This document shows, in pieces, positions 33,113 to 43,065 of a stretch of 64,000 nt of DNA. Source of the stretch: Semisulcospira habei (taxonomy: Eukaryota > Mollusca > Gastropoda > Semisulcospiridae). The stretch spans positions 140,648,120 through 140,712,119 of the forward strand of contig BTPG01000003.1 in assembly GCA_036245525.1 (NCBI GenBank), read 5' to 3'. The translations under genes were made by a program, and so were the position numbers. Under the pieces are notes generated by a model, which was not told the origin of the DNA, made no database searches, and saw only the letters and a program-made list of their open reading frames with translations. Positions within the stretch are counted from its first letter, which is position 1, and every line of letters begins with the position of its first letter.

Positions 33113-33326
33113 CACCTTCCCTGCCTCTGTACGTACATTTCTGTTTCTGAAATGTTTGTTTATTCAGCGACCAAAAGCCACAAACGCCCAAAAAACATGG
33201 ATACAAATTGGTCTCAGCAATGGACATAGAGCCTCATGCACCCCCGCAACCACGGGAGCTCGTGAGGATCTACTTCCCCTTGCAGTTGGATCGTGTTTAC
33301 TTCGTATCTCGGCAGCGAAAGGGTTG
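33109..33326 (-). repeat. PAL-3, full length, abutting PAL-2
   Basis: TTAACACCTTCCCTGCC begins on the TTAA that ends the PAL-2 copy. The long left spacer has TTTGTTTATTCAGCGACC. The core is old (CAATGGACATAGAGCCTCAT, GAGCTCGTGAGGATCTACTT). The right end is CGGCAGCGAAAGGGTT. Confidence 0.82.
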
Positions 33327-33355
33327 AAAAAGACAATTAAAGCACACATTTTTCA

Positions 33356-33783
33356 ATGTTAGGTGTTAACCCTTTTTCAAAATGGATATTCAGACATATC
33401 TGCTTATCTTTCATTTCCCAGACGAGCCACAATGTATTACAATTCCAAAACTCTATAATCTATGTCAAAACCCGTGTGCTTTCTCCGCTTCGGCCAACGT
33501 TGAAAGAGACAGAAATGTCAACAAAAACAGTCTGGGCTGTGACACAGCAAGCCAGCGATTGTATCTCCCATCCTGTCTCAGATTGTCGTGCCATTTTTGG
33601 GAATTACGCGCAAGGATGCGTTCAGCCACGAAAGATTATCGTCCGATCACAGACAAAAAAGGCAAAGACAAGTCACGGTTCACTGCATTTGATTTTATAT
33701 CAATTCATGTGTCACACAACTTCCCCGGTATTTGTCAAGTGTTTAGGAGTCCGGGGAATTTCATAACAACAATCAAACTTTAA
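33356..33783 (+). other. Two overlapping unassigned open frames
   Basis: Frames of 136 and 133 residues run in different phases over the same DNA. Neither shows a domain, signal peptide or repeat that I recognise, and the overlap argues that at most one is real. They could be chance frames in a region of low stop density. I do not call a gene. Confidence 0.25.
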
Positions 33784-33892
33784 TTTCTTGGAAAAGCTTG
33801 TGAGATGGCGTGATGTCAGTTAATGAAGACAAATGACTGTAGCGATATGGTGAATGCATTTTGTGTTTATTTAAATTTATGTTTTATCACAT

Positions 33893-34090
33893 TAACCCAT
33901 TTACCCCCGACGCCCTACAGCAGGAGATGGATCGACCATGATAATTCAAGGGTAGTGGCAGATTAGCTTGGCGCCTGCCGGCGCCAAGCTATTCTGCCAC
34001 TGCCCTTGAATTATCATGGTCGATCAATCTTCTGCATCTGGTACATTGGTGACATCTTCAAAATATGCGGCCGAGGGTTAAATGGGTTAA
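33893..34090 (+). repeat. PAL-1, nearly complete
   Basis: TTAACCCATTTACCCCCGAC to GAGGGTTAAATGGGTTAA. Arms GCAGATTAGCTTGGCGCC and GGCGCCAAGCTATTCTGC mix the PAL-1 (GATTAG) and PAL-2 (CTATTC) forms across the two arms. Confidence 0.88.
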
Positions 34091-34135
34091 TTCATTCGCG
34101 GCCAGGCGCATCCGCATTCGCCGCATTAGATTGTC
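34087..34135. repeat. PAL-9-like fragment sharing TTAA with PAL-1
   Basis: TTAATTCATTCGCGGCCAGG and CGCATCCGCATTCGCCGCAT start on the TTAA that ends the PAL-1 copy. Confidence 0.5.
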
Positions 34136-34159
34136 TTACGGGAAGAGACAGCAACTAGA

Positions 34160-34372
34160 CCATTTCACTGCTAGTGACCAGACCAAAAATCGTGTCTCTG
34201 ACACCTCGTAAATTCAACACCAATGGACTCCATCGCTCCAGTGAACAAGGATACAATGTGCCCAAACAAGAGCCAAAGAACCTCATGTGCCCCTGCTCCT
34301 GCGGCGGCTCATGAGGCTCTATGCATCTTACATTTGAGCGGTATTTGCTTTATGCCGGCAGTGATTAGAAGC
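34160..34372 (-). repeat. PAL-3, old copy
   Basis: CATTTCACTGCTAGTGACC to GCCGGCAGTGATTAG. The core AGAACCTCATGTGCCCCTG opposes CGGCGGCTCATGAGGCTCTA, imperfectly. The ends have lost TTAA. Confidence 0.7.
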
Positions 34373-34847
34373 ACTTAAGGGAAAATTTATGGCCGCATGT
34401 TTCACTTAGGTATTGCTGTTGCTTTATCCTGCTCATAAGTCGTGTTTATTTTTTATAACTGCCTCAGATTTATTTTTCAAATGTCGTTCGGATTACATGA
34501 TTCCGAACTGTCCTTTCAGCTTTCCCATTTTAAATATCGCATTTGGAATGGCCAGATATGCAAACACTTTTGACATTTCGCAAACTAAGTGTTCTAAACG
34601 AGGACATACTCAAAACATGATATCGAACAGATATTCCAGGGTATGCATGTTACAACATTATTTACAGCTCTTTCCCTAGGAACATTAAAATAATTCAGGT
34701 AGCTTATGACTTTTTTTAAAAATCGAATGTGTGTAGGCGAACCTCTAGTCTTTGTTTTCCCCTTTCATTTCAAAGGCCAAGCTGCCGTCAAAATTTACAA
34801 TATTATGTCACAAACAGGAAAATGTCGAGACATCTGTGTCCAACAAG

Positions 34848-34916
34848 TAGTTCAAGGGTAGTGCCAGATTAGCTTGACGCCTCTTAGGCGCCAAGCTAAT
34901 ATGGCACTACCCTTGG
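34848..34916. repeat. PAL-1 core, perfect apart from two sites
   Basis: GTTCAAGGGTAGTGCCAGAT then TAGCTTGACGCC opposes GGCGCCAAGCTAATATGGCA. No spacers or terminal repeats, so only the hairpin is present. Confidence 0.8.
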
Positions 34917-35002
34917 CTAAAGCAGCCAATCGGCGTCTCTCAGCTGGCGTTAGAATGGGAGAGGAGCTATTGAGCAAATAGGCAAGAAATGCCACCGCCC
35001 TG

Positions 35003-35047
35003 ACTGTGTGCTGGTCTCTAAAGTCCAAAATCACAGAGCAGCGCACA
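35003..35047. repeat. PAL-5, left arm shortened
   Basis: TGTGTGCTGGTCTC then AAAGTCCAAAATCACAGAGC and AGCGCACA. Only the right arm is complete. Confidence 0.65.
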
Positions 35048-35260
35048 AATCAAAGCTGCCGTTGGCCTAACCATTATTTGCAAAACTGTCTGTGGCTCCA
35101 GCAGCGGCCATTGTTTCGACAGTGATTGAAAAAACTGACTGAACCAGAAGCGCACACACATTTTCTGTAAAGAAACCTAGAACCATGCGCTTTTTTTTTG
35201 TCAATCGCCGTGTTTGCACAAGACGGCGAGGGAACACGCTGACGCTAAATGATGTTCGAA

Positions 35261-35456
35261 TTAAACCCCTTCACTGCCCGGGCACAGTATTGAAGCAAGA
35301 GGCATAGAGCCTCATGGGCCCCCGCGGTCGCGGGAACCCATGAGGCTATATGCCTCTTGCTGGCCTCAACTGTATCCTGTAACATGTTATCGGTCATACG
35401 GCGTTGGCGTCAGTTTCAGACACACAGTTTACGGCCACTGGCAGTGATGGGGTTAA
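35261..35456 (+). repeat. PAL-3 with matched CTCATGGG/CCCATGAG arms
   Basis: TTAAACCCCTTCACTGCCCG to GGCAGTGATGGGGTTAA. Core CATAGAGCCTCATGGGCCCC opposes AACCCATGAGGCTATATGCC, so the same base pairs were changed in both arms relative to the family. The short spacer is only about 15 bases. Confidence 0.88.
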
Positions 35457-36013
35457 GCATTTTGCAAAGTAACAGTTTATTGCAGGAGTGTAGACTCTGC
35501 TAAAGGCAACGTCAAATTCGAAGCGGGGATAAAACGCTACTTTGTTTGCTCTGGTTGGAAGCAATTAATAGGGAGACAATCTGCGTCTTTGCTTTGTTTA
35601 TTGACTTCCTTAGCATATTTATGTCTTCGTTTGTGTTGTTTTCTGCAGTTTACGACCGAGTTTTCTCCACCGTAAATGTATTTTTTTTCTTCTGTTTTTG
35701 ATGCAGTAAACCCCACCTAGAACGTAAAGAGAACAAAACATACCACACATTTTATGACAACTGAAAACTGAGAACTGACCTCTTAATGACCTTAAATCTC
35801 CATTTTTCTGAGGGGACAAAACGTATCATTGCGAATGTCAAAATTATTTAGTTGCCGCGGTGGCTCTTGTTTATATCCGGCGGGGAAGGGATGGTTGGGT
35901 TAACTTTTTTCGGGTAAAATTCGAAGTATGTTCGGCGCGCTTTAAAGAAACGTTTGCGGGGAAGAGCACTCGAAGGTTTCAAACGGCACAGTTAACAGAG
36001 GGAGCAAACACAA
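35457..36013. other. No gene recognised
   Basis: About 550 bases. A short T-run and a Lys/Arg-rich minus frame are present, with no family resemblance. Confidence 0.45.
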
Positions 36014-36090
36014 AGGTCTGAAAAGTCACAGGGTCTGGCATCACCCTTGAGCTATCATCTGCCTTATGAACTGTGGTCTTCAGAGGACAA
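36014..36090. repeat. PAL-2 right half
   Basis: GGGTCTGGCATCACCCTTGA and GCTATCATCTGCC, then TGTGGTCTTCAGAGGACAA. Only the right arm and the start of the long spacer remain. Confidence 0.65.
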
Positions 36091-36127
36091 ATTCGTCCCA
36101 AGTTTATGTGTTATGCGTTTATGGAAA

Positions 36128-36350
36128 CGCTAGTGCGGCTACGTTTACGCCGAACGACTCTCAACAACGAACGCGAGCGAAGTCACGACGGATAACCAGT
36201 GTCATCCAGAAGCATAAACAACACTCAGAACATCTCCAAGAAGCATAGATCCTCATGAGTCATGAGGGCTCATGAGGATCTATGCCTCTTGGAGATGTTC
36301 GGAGTGTTGTCTATTATGGTACGTGAAACGACTTCGCTCTCGTTCGTTAA
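36128..36350. repeat. PAL-12, large palindrome around a PAL-3 core
   Basis: The outer arms AACGAACGCGAGCGAAGTCA and TGACTTCG-like ACGACTTCGCTCTCGTTCGT are inverted. Inside are AACAACACTCAGAACATCTC and GAGATGTTCGGAGTGTTG, then a PAL-3-type core with centre CATGAGTCATGAGGGCTCATG. Its right TTAA (36347-36350) starts the next PAL-1. Confidence 0.82.
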
Positions 36351-36553
36351 CCCATTCAGCCCTGACGCACTACAGCAGGAGATGGGGCGACCATGATATT
36401 TCAAGGGTAGTGCCAGATTAGCTTGGCGCCGACAGGCGCCAAGCTAATCTGGCACTACCCTTGAAATATCATGGTCGATCCATCACCTGCAACTGGTGCA
36501 TAGATGACGCCTCCAAAATTTGAGAAATACGTGCGCCGGGCTGAATGAGTTAA
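36347..36553 (+). repeat. PAL-1, full length (207 bp), near-perfect
   Basis: TTAACCCATTCAGCCC to GGGCTGAATGAGTTAA. The arms match for over 50 bases, including the matched change ATATTTCAAGG/CCTTGAAATAT in place of ATAATTCAAGG/CCTTGAATTAT. Best reference copy for PAL-1. Confidence 0.94.
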
Positions 36554-36654
36554 TGGGGGTCGTTCAGTACAAACGTAACCTATCTAGTGATACAAGAATA
36601 CAAGTGATACACAATTTCTAGAAAATTTGACAGATAATAGATAAATGCCGAACA

Positions 36655-36790
36655 TACGCAATGCAAAGAAAATCCCATCAAAGAGAGAAACACGCGTAGA
36701 AAGGACAAGTAAATAATAGTGTGTTGTACTGTTGTCTCGAAGGTCTAAACGTGTTTCTTTCTTCTTTGAGATTTTCTTCGCATATACAAA
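36655..36790. repeat. PAL-11, complete hairpin
   Basis: GCAAAGAAAATCCCATCAAA then GAGAAACACGCGTAGAAAGG opposes AAACGTGTTTCTTTCTTCTT then TGAGATTTTCTTCGC. The loop includes ATAGTGTGTTGTACTG. Confidence 0.72.
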
Positions 36791-37125
36791 AGTACAAGTC
36801 CTGCATCAGTTCAGTTAAGGTCACTCATAAGCCCCCTATTCCTTGACCGCACTTGGCTGGGGTGCGGGTCGAAATGTGAATGTCTTACAAAAGGCCCAAC
36901 ATGATGACGTTAACCACAGGACATGGAGAAAATCGACCACAGACTGGCAGAGAAAGAATGACGTACCAGCCCTGTGCTGGCACGCCCATTGATTCCAAAG
37001 CCCATGCAGACTCGTTCACGATTTGTACCCGGGTATACAGCGCTGGCACCAGAAACTGTTTCTTTGTTCACTGGGACATAACTCCTTTAGAGCGAAAGCG
37101 ACCAGATTGTGTTTCTGAAATCTTT

Positions 37126-37246
37126 GGTTGACTCATTCATTCAAGGTTCCCTTCAACGATAGCGCGGAAGTGACGTATCGCGTTGCCGCCGGCACCGCTA
37201 TATGACACTTCCACAGCTATTGATGCGGAGCGCCTTAAGTGATTTA
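37126..37246. repeat. PAL-6 copy
   Basis: GACTCATTCATTCAAGG opens it; core AGTGACGTATCGCGTTGCCG opposes CGGCACCGCTATATGACACT; GCAGCTATTGATGCGGAGCG and AGTGATTTAAAG close it. TTAA is altered to TTGA/TTTAAA. Confidence 0.75.
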
Positions 37247-37450
37247 AAGGGCCTCAGCCGTTCAAGAAGCATGGATGAGGCAGTGAAGTTCAGCACATAT
37301 TGGGTTAGGGAATTCAGCATTACTACAAAGACACAGTTAGACACCCCACCCCCGAAAAGAAACCATTTATGGTGCTGATAATGGTGCCAAGGAGTAGAGT
37401 TCATAATACGCTATCATCGTAAAGCACTTTGCCATATATATCACCTTCTA

Positions 37451-37567
37451 CCGTTATTTGGCAAAAGCCAGTTTGTCCATATTTGAGAAAAGCAAGATTT
37501 TCATTGTTATGCAATCAAAATCTCGCAATTTCTCTAAAAAATGGACATACTGGATTCTACAAACGGC
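37451..37567. repeat. PAL-10 hairpin
   Basis: CCGTTATTTGGCAAAAGCCA, then TTTGAGAAAAGCAAGATTTT, opposes AAAATCTCGCAATTTCTC and GGACATACTGGATTC. The left arm is almost intact; the right outer arm is shortened (TACAAACGGC). Confidence 0.8.
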
Positions 37568-37884
37568 ATTTAAATCGCGGATAATAATATCATAAACAAC
37601 CCGGGCAGTGCCACTGACTGGAGTCGATCGAGTCTGGCACGAGTTTCGGACGAGTTGAAGTTCTGGGCTGATTCCAACCGCTTGACCAGTCGACTTGCAG
37701 CTGTCACGTATCCCTGGCTATTTGACGAGTGTCACATTCGCACGAGCACACATTTAATCCTATTCACCATTAAACAAAGCATGAAGCCTTTATACTCGTT
37801 TATACCTCGGCTCTATAGTCAGTGTGGACAAAAGCCAATTAGTGTGATGGCGTTGGGATGTTCACCTAATTAGCTCTGACACAA

Positions 37885-38010
37885 GACACCACGATATGGA
37901 TCGTGGCACCACCCTTGAACTATCATTGTCGATCTGTCGCATCTTTAAAGCCACAGACGAGACAAATCAACTATGATAGTTCAAGGGTGGTGCCAGGACA
38001 ACTCGGCATC
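37885..38010. repeat. PAL-2 arms in outward order
   Basis: A right arm (GTGGCACCACCCTTGAACTA) comes first and a left arm (CTATGATAGTTCAAGGGTGG) follows. This is the reverse of normal hairpin order, with a long-spacer-like stretch between. It looks like two half elements or an inversion. Confidence 0.6.
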
Positions 38011-38099
38011 ACAGAGCGGTAACATTTTTATGTGGCTGTTTTAGAGCTTTGACTATCAATTAAACGTCATCATAAAACGGCTAACTTGACCGCAAAGCA

Positions 38100-38392
38100 A
38101 ACACTTAAACAAACTAACGAACAAACAAACAAAAACCAACCAACCAAAAAAACCAACCAACCAACCAAACAACCAACCAACCAACCAACCAACCCACCAA
38201 CCAACCAACCAACTCACCAAACCACCAACCAACGAACGAACGAACCAACCAACCAACCAACCAACCAACCAACCAACCAACCAACCAACCAACCAACCAA
38301 CCAACCAACCAATCAACAACCAACCAACCAACCAACCAACAACCAAACAAACAAACAAACAAACAAACAAACAAACAAACAAACAAACACAT
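38100..38392. repeat. (AACC)n and (AAAC)n tetranucleotide tract
   Basis: CAAC/CCAA units for about 210 bases with CGAA and ACCC variants, then about 12 AAAC units. Thr/Asn/Gln-Pro and Leu/Val/Gly-Trp frames are artefacts. Confidence 0.95.
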
Positions 38393-38399
38393 AAATAAA

Positions 38400-38541
38400 T
38401 AAGTATATAAATGATTGATCTGACTCCTGAAGCGCAATGTAGTAAATAAATAAATGATTGATCTGACTCCTGAAGCGCAATGTAGTAAATAAATAAATAA
38501 ATAAATGATTGGTCTGACTCCTGAAGTGCAATGTAGTAAAC
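38400..38541. repeat. Three-copy minisatellite next to the tetranucleotide tract
   Basis: TGATCTGACTCCTGAAGCGC and AATGTAGTAAA, followed by AAAT units, repeats three times; spacing grows from about 49 to 57 bases as the AAAT number rises. Confidence 0.85.
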
Positions 38542-38844
38542 AAAGACGTAACTAACAGATTGTGACAATTCCACAATTTATTAACGTTGACCTTCGTGCT
38601 AAATGTGTAACGTCCACTACTTCCTCCAGTCAAAGAATTGGAGTACTCCCGTTTTGTTCACACGATGTGCAAAACAGGTTATTTATAATTTCAAGCCTAC
38701 GGCGGATTTTCTAAACACGAAAGGCTTCACATTTCAATCAAAGAGATTACAGACAACCTAGTCATGAGTACAATATGTCTGCCTGCAGTGTATCTTCGGA
38801 GATGAGCAGTTTCTGTTCACAAGGTCTTCTTAGTGGTAAAAGAG

Positions 38845-38940
38845 ATGTTGATGATGATGATGATGATGATGATGACGATCATGGATGATGATCATGATCA
38901 TCATCATGGTGATGATGATGATATGATGATGATGAGGAGG
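38845..38940. repeat. (GAT)n tract with an internal ATC inversion
   Basis: GATGATGATG units change to ATCATGATCATCATCATG and back, giving a small palindrome at about 38880-38905. Confidence 0.85.
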
Positions 38941-39396
38941 ACGGTGATGATGACACTTTTATTACTCGAGGATATAGGTGTTGATGATAATAATAATAAT
39001 AATAATGCATAGCATTTATATGGCGCATTTCTCATATTTATAATATAACTCAATGCGCAGAATGTAGCCGCGAACTGAACCCAACAAGCACGCTCACGTG
39101 AATCACACGCCGCCATTCACTCACACACTGTACGTAAACACAGAACATTCACGTGGTGCTAAGGGCAAGCTCAAGCGAGCTACACGGTATTTGGAAATCG
39201 TTTTGTATTTGAAATTTTATTAAGTTGGCTGAAACTGATACCAAAATGATGATGAGGATGTTAATGATGATGATCATCATGATTCCGACGTCGGCCGCCG
39301 TTGGCCCGCGCACAGCCGTGCGCGGGCCTACAGCGGCCGACGTTGGAGGAGGAGGACGATGATGATGACACTTGTATTACTCGGGGATATAGGTGT
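38934..39396. repeat. Direct repeats flanking an AAT tail and a PAL-8
   Basis: GAGGAGGACGGTGATGATGA through GAGGATATAGGTGT (38934-38982) recurs with about three changes at 39349-39396. Between them are (AAT)n (38986-39005), then GCATAGCATTTATATGGCGC, the reverse of an L2-like 3' end, and a PAL-8. The layout could be a tandem duplication later filled by insertions. Confidence 0.7.
39282..39347. repeat. PAL-8 palindrome
   Basis: CGACGTCGGCCGCCGTTGGC then CCGCGCACAGCCGTGCGCGG, then GCCTACAGCGGCCGACGTTG. Arms of about 28 bases with three mismatches; GC content is far above its surroundings. Confidence 0.85.
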
Positions 39397-39796
39397 ATGT
39401 AGGCTCGTAAGGAACACATCTTACAATCTGAACTTGGTACTGACAAAGATGGCAATAGGCAGTCATGATGCCGATGACTCAAACGAAGTTTCGCACACGC
39501 TTGCGGTAATTCGAGTAGGGAGAATATTGTACAAATAAGTTTGACGTAATTGCGGTTGTCTCATGTCTGGTTTCAAGCTTGCGACAAGAGCGGAATTTGA
39601 ACATCAGAATCGTTAGTGTTAATCCTTTCGAATCCAGGGATCACGAATTGAAACGACTGCGAACTCACCGACCTTTGCGTGAAGAACACAGATGTACATA
39701 TGACCAAACATAGGCATAAGGAACATAGGACAAACTTGAGACGTAACCCCTCATAAGCCCCCGCAGTCGCTGGCAAGGCTAACTAACTCTAGCCAG

Positions 39797-39870
39797 CTGC
39801 AAAAGACATAAATCCTCATGAGCCCCCGCAGTCAAGGGGGCGCATGAGGGTTTATGTCTTTTGCAGCTGG
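39797..39870. repeat. PAL-3 variant core (CATAAAT/GTTTATG type)
   Basis: AGCTGCAAAAGACATAAATC opposes GTTTATGTCTTTTGCAGCT, extending pairing several bases beyond the usual PAL-3 arm. A partial relative (CATAAGCCCCCGCAGTCGC) precedes it at 39750. Confidence 0.8.
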
Positions 39871-40315
39871 GTAGAGTTAGCCTTAGCCCCGGCGGTTAAA
39901 GCGGGATTAAGCGGGTGCGGGATACAATACTTCTCACACATTTTAGTTAACCGTTTCACATTGTTGTGTTAGCTAGACACATGGCAACGGTCTACCACTA
40001 TGGTGTTGTATTTTGTCATTATATATTTTAGTTAACCTTCTGCAGCATACTTTATTTGATCTGACAATGGACACTACTGCTCTAAGGCATTAGGTTACAA
40101 AATCACAATCCTGCATACGCCTACATTTCATTCATATTAATAAGGATACTTTTATAAAATGTATTCCATTTGATCTTTTCTTGAAATTTCAAGTCCTTCT
40201 TACAACACAAAGACACCAGTTTCCTCTTTCAGCGTGAAGATGGTACTACTCGCAAAGATGATAAAGCCGAGTCATTTTAAATGCCAATGGTCACATCGCG
40301 TTTGCAGGCTGTGCT
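39871..40315. other. No gene recognised
   Basis: About 450 bases of AT-rich sequence with no listed repeat and no credible frame. Confidence 0.45.
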
Positions 40316-40355
40316 ACTGTTGACAGTACTGGTGACTGCACACCCAAGCGGTTAA
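40316..40355. repeat. PAL-13 half element
   Basis: Read in reverse it gives TTAACCGCTTGGGTGTGCAG then TCACCAGTACTG, similar to the copies at 16369 and 47925. Its TTAA (40352-40355) also starts PAL-9. Confidence 0.5.
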
Positions 40356-40432
40356 CTCATTTGAGGCGTGCCGTATACTGATAAACCGCCAAGTATCCGT
40401 ATGCGACATGTCTCAAATAAGTCAAACGGCAC
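40352..40432. repeat. PAL-9 copy
   Basis: TTAACTCATTTGAGGCGTGC, centre TACTGATAAACCGCCAAGTA, then TCCGTATGCGACATGTCTCA and AATAAGTC. The outer arms are inverted. Confidence 0.7.
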
Positions 40433-40691
40433 TTTTCAACAGCACAAAAGGTCAGGTGCGAAACTACCTGTTCGCAACTTATTCTGACTCGCAAAACGAA
40501 CCTTTCTGTTTGAGAAAAAGCGGCAGAAAGAAAACACGGTAGAAACACAACACTGTCAAAAGATAGCTGCGAACTTCTACACCACCTTTCCAGGACAGGA
40601 AACAAAGAGTAACTTGAGTGACGAATAACTGTAGCCAGGGTCCTTTCATTAGAACGGCAAACTGTTATTTTTTTTCACTAGCAAGTTCTTT

Positions 40692-40904
40692 TTAACTCAT
40701 TCAGCCCGACGGCCGTATTTCCCAAATTTTGGAGTCGTCATCTAATGACTATGCACCAGTTGCAGGAGATGATCGACCATGATAATTCAAGGGCAGTGTC
40801 AGATTAGCTTGGCGCCGACAGGCGCCAAGCTAATCTGGCACTACCCTTGAATTATCATGGTCGACCCATCTCCTGCTGTAGTGCGTCAGGGCGGAGTGCT
40901 TTAA
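40692..40904 (-). repeat. PAL-1, full length (213 bp)
   Basis: TTAACTCATTCAGCCC to GGGCGGAGTGCTTTAA. The core is near perfect (one change, GTGTCAGATTAG); the right terminal repeat has three changes. Confidence 0.92.
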
Positions 40905-41177
40905 TACATTTTACGTTGAAATGAACTCAAGTGAAAGGGAATATAACAGAAAGGAAATGACAATAGATATAATAAAGAAATAATTTGATTTGGACATTGT
41001 AACGTTACATTCGATTGAATTTTCTCTTTTAATATTTGTGTAAAGGATGTGTTGCGAAAGATGTTAGCAAGCTCATTACTCTTTCAATTTTACAAACTGT
41101 TTTATAGGTATACCATTTCAACCTCTTATTTGATAGCAATGTGTTTGAACAGCAGTGTGTTTTAAATGTAATGTGTT

Positions 41178-41266
41178 TTAACCCTGTGACTGACCATAGC
41201 TGTTGTTGTCGCGATGATTCCTGCAGGAATCGTCTCGACAAAAAAAGCTACCGACAGCCAAAGGTT
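41178..41266. repeat. PAL-4 copy
   Basis: TTAACCCTGTGACTGACC, core GTCGCGATGATTCCTGCAGG then AATCGTCTCGAC, end GCTACCGACAGCCAAAGG. The terminal GTTAA has become TTTCC. Confidence 0.85.
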
Positions 41267-41291
41267 TCCTACAACAAAATACAATTGTATA

Positions 41292-41369
41292 CGCTGCTCT
41301 GTGATTAAAAAAAAACAAACTTACTGCTCTGGACCGCAATGGTCCAAATCACAAAATAGCACACAATTT
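41292..41369. repeat. PAL-5 hairpin with an A-run in one arm
   Basis: GCTCTGTGATT then an A-run replaces TTGGACC; the other arm reads GGTCCAAATCAC and AGCACACAA. The centre CTCTGGACCGCAATGGTCC is itself loosely palindromic. Confidence 0.7.
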
Positions 41370-41454
41370 TCGACACGCTTCCTTATTACAAGTTGCTGTC
41401 CAAGATATCTCGTAGTACAAATACCAAGGGAGCTCACTCAGTGCTGTACAAACA

Positions 41455-41498
41455 AAGAGTTAGATTCCCTGAAAAGGGTCAGGGGATCTAACTCTACG
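41455..41498. repeat. Short palindrome
   Basis: AGAGTTAGATTCCCTG opposes CAGGGGATCTAACTCT around AAAAGGGT with one mismatch. No second copy noticed. Confidence 0.7.
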
Positions 41499-41651
41499 GT
41501 TGTTCACCGCAGAGTGATTTCCTTTGGAATGTGTACTGTATCTACCAGAGCTTACCTCCCTTCTCGTCCATACTTTATACTTTGAAATAGGTCCTTGCTT
41601 TGCCCTGATTGTGAAAGTCGTATTTGGGTTTTATCGTACTCAAGTTCGCAA

Positions 41652-41712
41652 AAGACTATCGGGCCGTAATCGGCTTTGGCCCGATGGTCTTTGCGCACTG
41701 CACTGGGACTGC
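41652..41712. repeat. PAL-8 outer-arm palindrome, centre deleted
   Basis: AAAGACTATCGGGCC opposes GGCCCGATGGTCTTT around GTAATCGGCTTT. The outer arms match the 45274 copy, but the GGGCCCGCGCAC centre is absent. Confidence 0.75.
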
Positions 41713-41721
41713 AAAAGAATG

Positions 41722-41723
<2 letters not shown>

Positions 41724-41800
<77 letters not shown>
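41724..41800. repeat. (AAT)n microsatellite
   Basis: About 25 AAT units. A poly-Asn frame across it is an artefact. Confidence 0.97.
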
Positions 41801-42122
41801 TCATACATTATTTGTATAGAGTAATTTGAATCAGACTTTATTGTCCGTCAACAAATTTGATAATAACCATTGTCTTTGAGTTTTGTGTTTAAAATTTGAA
41901 ATGTTCAGATAGCAGTTACATTCTTAGGCTGTCAATTCTCATTGAAAGACACGAGCGTCAACGGATTCAATATCGCTCGTGCAAAATGTTCTATAGCCGA
42001 TGCAAATAGCGGTCTCAGTTGTAGCTTAATGGCTAAATCGACGCCTGAAATTTTGTGTTCGTGATCATGGCTCCACTGCGGCCTTTTTGTCCTTCACATT
42101 AGGCTATTTTACAACACTGAAG

Positions 42123-42330
42123 TTAACCCATTCAGAGCTGACGCCCTACAGCAGGAGATGGATCAACCATGATAATTGAAGGGTAGTGCTAGATTAGCTT
42201 GGCGCTTGTCGGCGCCAAGCTAATCTGGCACTGCCCTTGAATTATCATGGTCGATCCATCTCCTGCAACTGGTGCATTGGTTGGCGCCTCCAAAATTTGG
42301 GAAACACGGCCGTCGGGCTGAATGAGTTAA
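42123..42330 (+). repeat. PAL-1, full length (208 bp)
   Basis: TTAACCCATTCAGAGCTGAC to GGGCTGAATGAGTTAA; arms meet at GGCGCTTGTCGGCGCC. Mismatches are few (TGCTAGATTAGC). Spacer word CCTCCAAAATTTGGGAAACA is retained. Confidence 0.92.
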
Positions 42331-42382
42331 CGAAAGCAAAGAGGGACGCTTTTATCTTATCTTCATGAGCTGCACAGAGGTA

Positions 42383-42442
42383 CAGAATGCACACATCTTC
42401 ACGAGCCCCTTCAGCTACAGAGGTACATGAGGATCTGCAGTC
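42383..42442. repeat. Worn PAL-3-like trace
   Basis: CACATCTTCACGAGCCCCTT and GTACATGAGGATCTGC keep the order and spacing of a PAL-3 core, but most pairs are lost. Confidence 0.4.
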
Positions 42443-42504
42443 GCTTTTGTAGCTGTACATGAAGACAGTGGGAGGTAGTTTCAAACGAAGCGTAGGAATG
42501 ACAG

Positions 42505-42700
42505 GATCTACAATCTACTTCGCTTATAACAAGGTCAGGTATAATAAAAGTCGGATATAACAACACTTTTTCAGAGGTCCCGACAGCAGTTGTTCTAAGT
42601 AAATTACTTCGCTTATAACAAACTTCGGATATTACAACAAGAAAAACAAGAAAAACTGGCGACTTGTTCAGTCCGAAATATATACTGTACTTATTCAGTC
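42505..42700. repeat. Possible pogo/Tigger-type MITE remnant
   Basis: CTACTTCGCTTATAACAAGG and AAAGTCGGATATAACAACAC are followed by ATTACTTCGCTTATAACAAA and CTTCGGATATTACAAC. The CGCTTATAACGAA wording is typical of pogo/Tigger terminal regions; here two direct copies occur. Ends are not resolved. Confidence 0.45.
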
Positions 42701-42717
42701 ACAACAGACTTCAGCTG

Positions 42718-42880
42718 ACGAGATCGACCTTGACAGTTCGAGGGTGATGCCAGCACCTCCACGAGGATTAGATCGGCCATGATAGTTCAAGGGCGGTGCC
42801 GAAATAACTTGGCGCCTATAGGCCCCAAGTTATGCTGGCACCACCCTTGAACTATCATGCTCAGTCTGTCGTCTCCTGAA
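42718..42880. repeat. PAL-2 core with an extra left-arm fragment
   Basis: A first partial arm (CTTGACAGTTCGAGGGTGAT) precedes a full core: GATAGTTCAAGGGCGGTGCC, AACTTGGCGCCTATAGGCCC, then CACCACCCTTGAACTATCAT. The doubled left arm recalls 13010-13246. Confidence 0.7.
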
Positions 42881-42989
42881 CTGTTAGGCTAAAAAGTACA
42901 GACGACAGCTTCAAAATTTACATCTCTGAGCTTACTGTGCTAAAAAAGGAATATGACAGGAATGTGAAGCATTTGCGATGAAAAACGAA

Positions 42990-43065
42990 TGTGTGCCGGC
43001 ATCTGATTCTTAGCCTTAAGGTGCAAAGCAGTAAGACGCAAAATCACAAACCAGCAAACAGGAGA
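42990..43065. repeat. Degenerate PAL-5
   Basis: GTGTGCCGGCATCTGATTCT and GACGCAAAATCACAAACCAG then CAAAC. Centre CCTTAAGGTGCAAAGCAGTA is rearranged. Confidence 0.5.

Noticed and set aside
33356..33783. Host gene coding for a 133-136 residue protein
   Set aside because: Two overlapping frames in different phases, no recognised domain, no splice or promoter evidence.
38056..38637. Gly-Trp-Leu-Val-rich 'membrane protein' on the minus strand
   Set aside because: It is the reading of CCAA/AAAC tetranucleotides; periodic residues follow the DNA period exactly.
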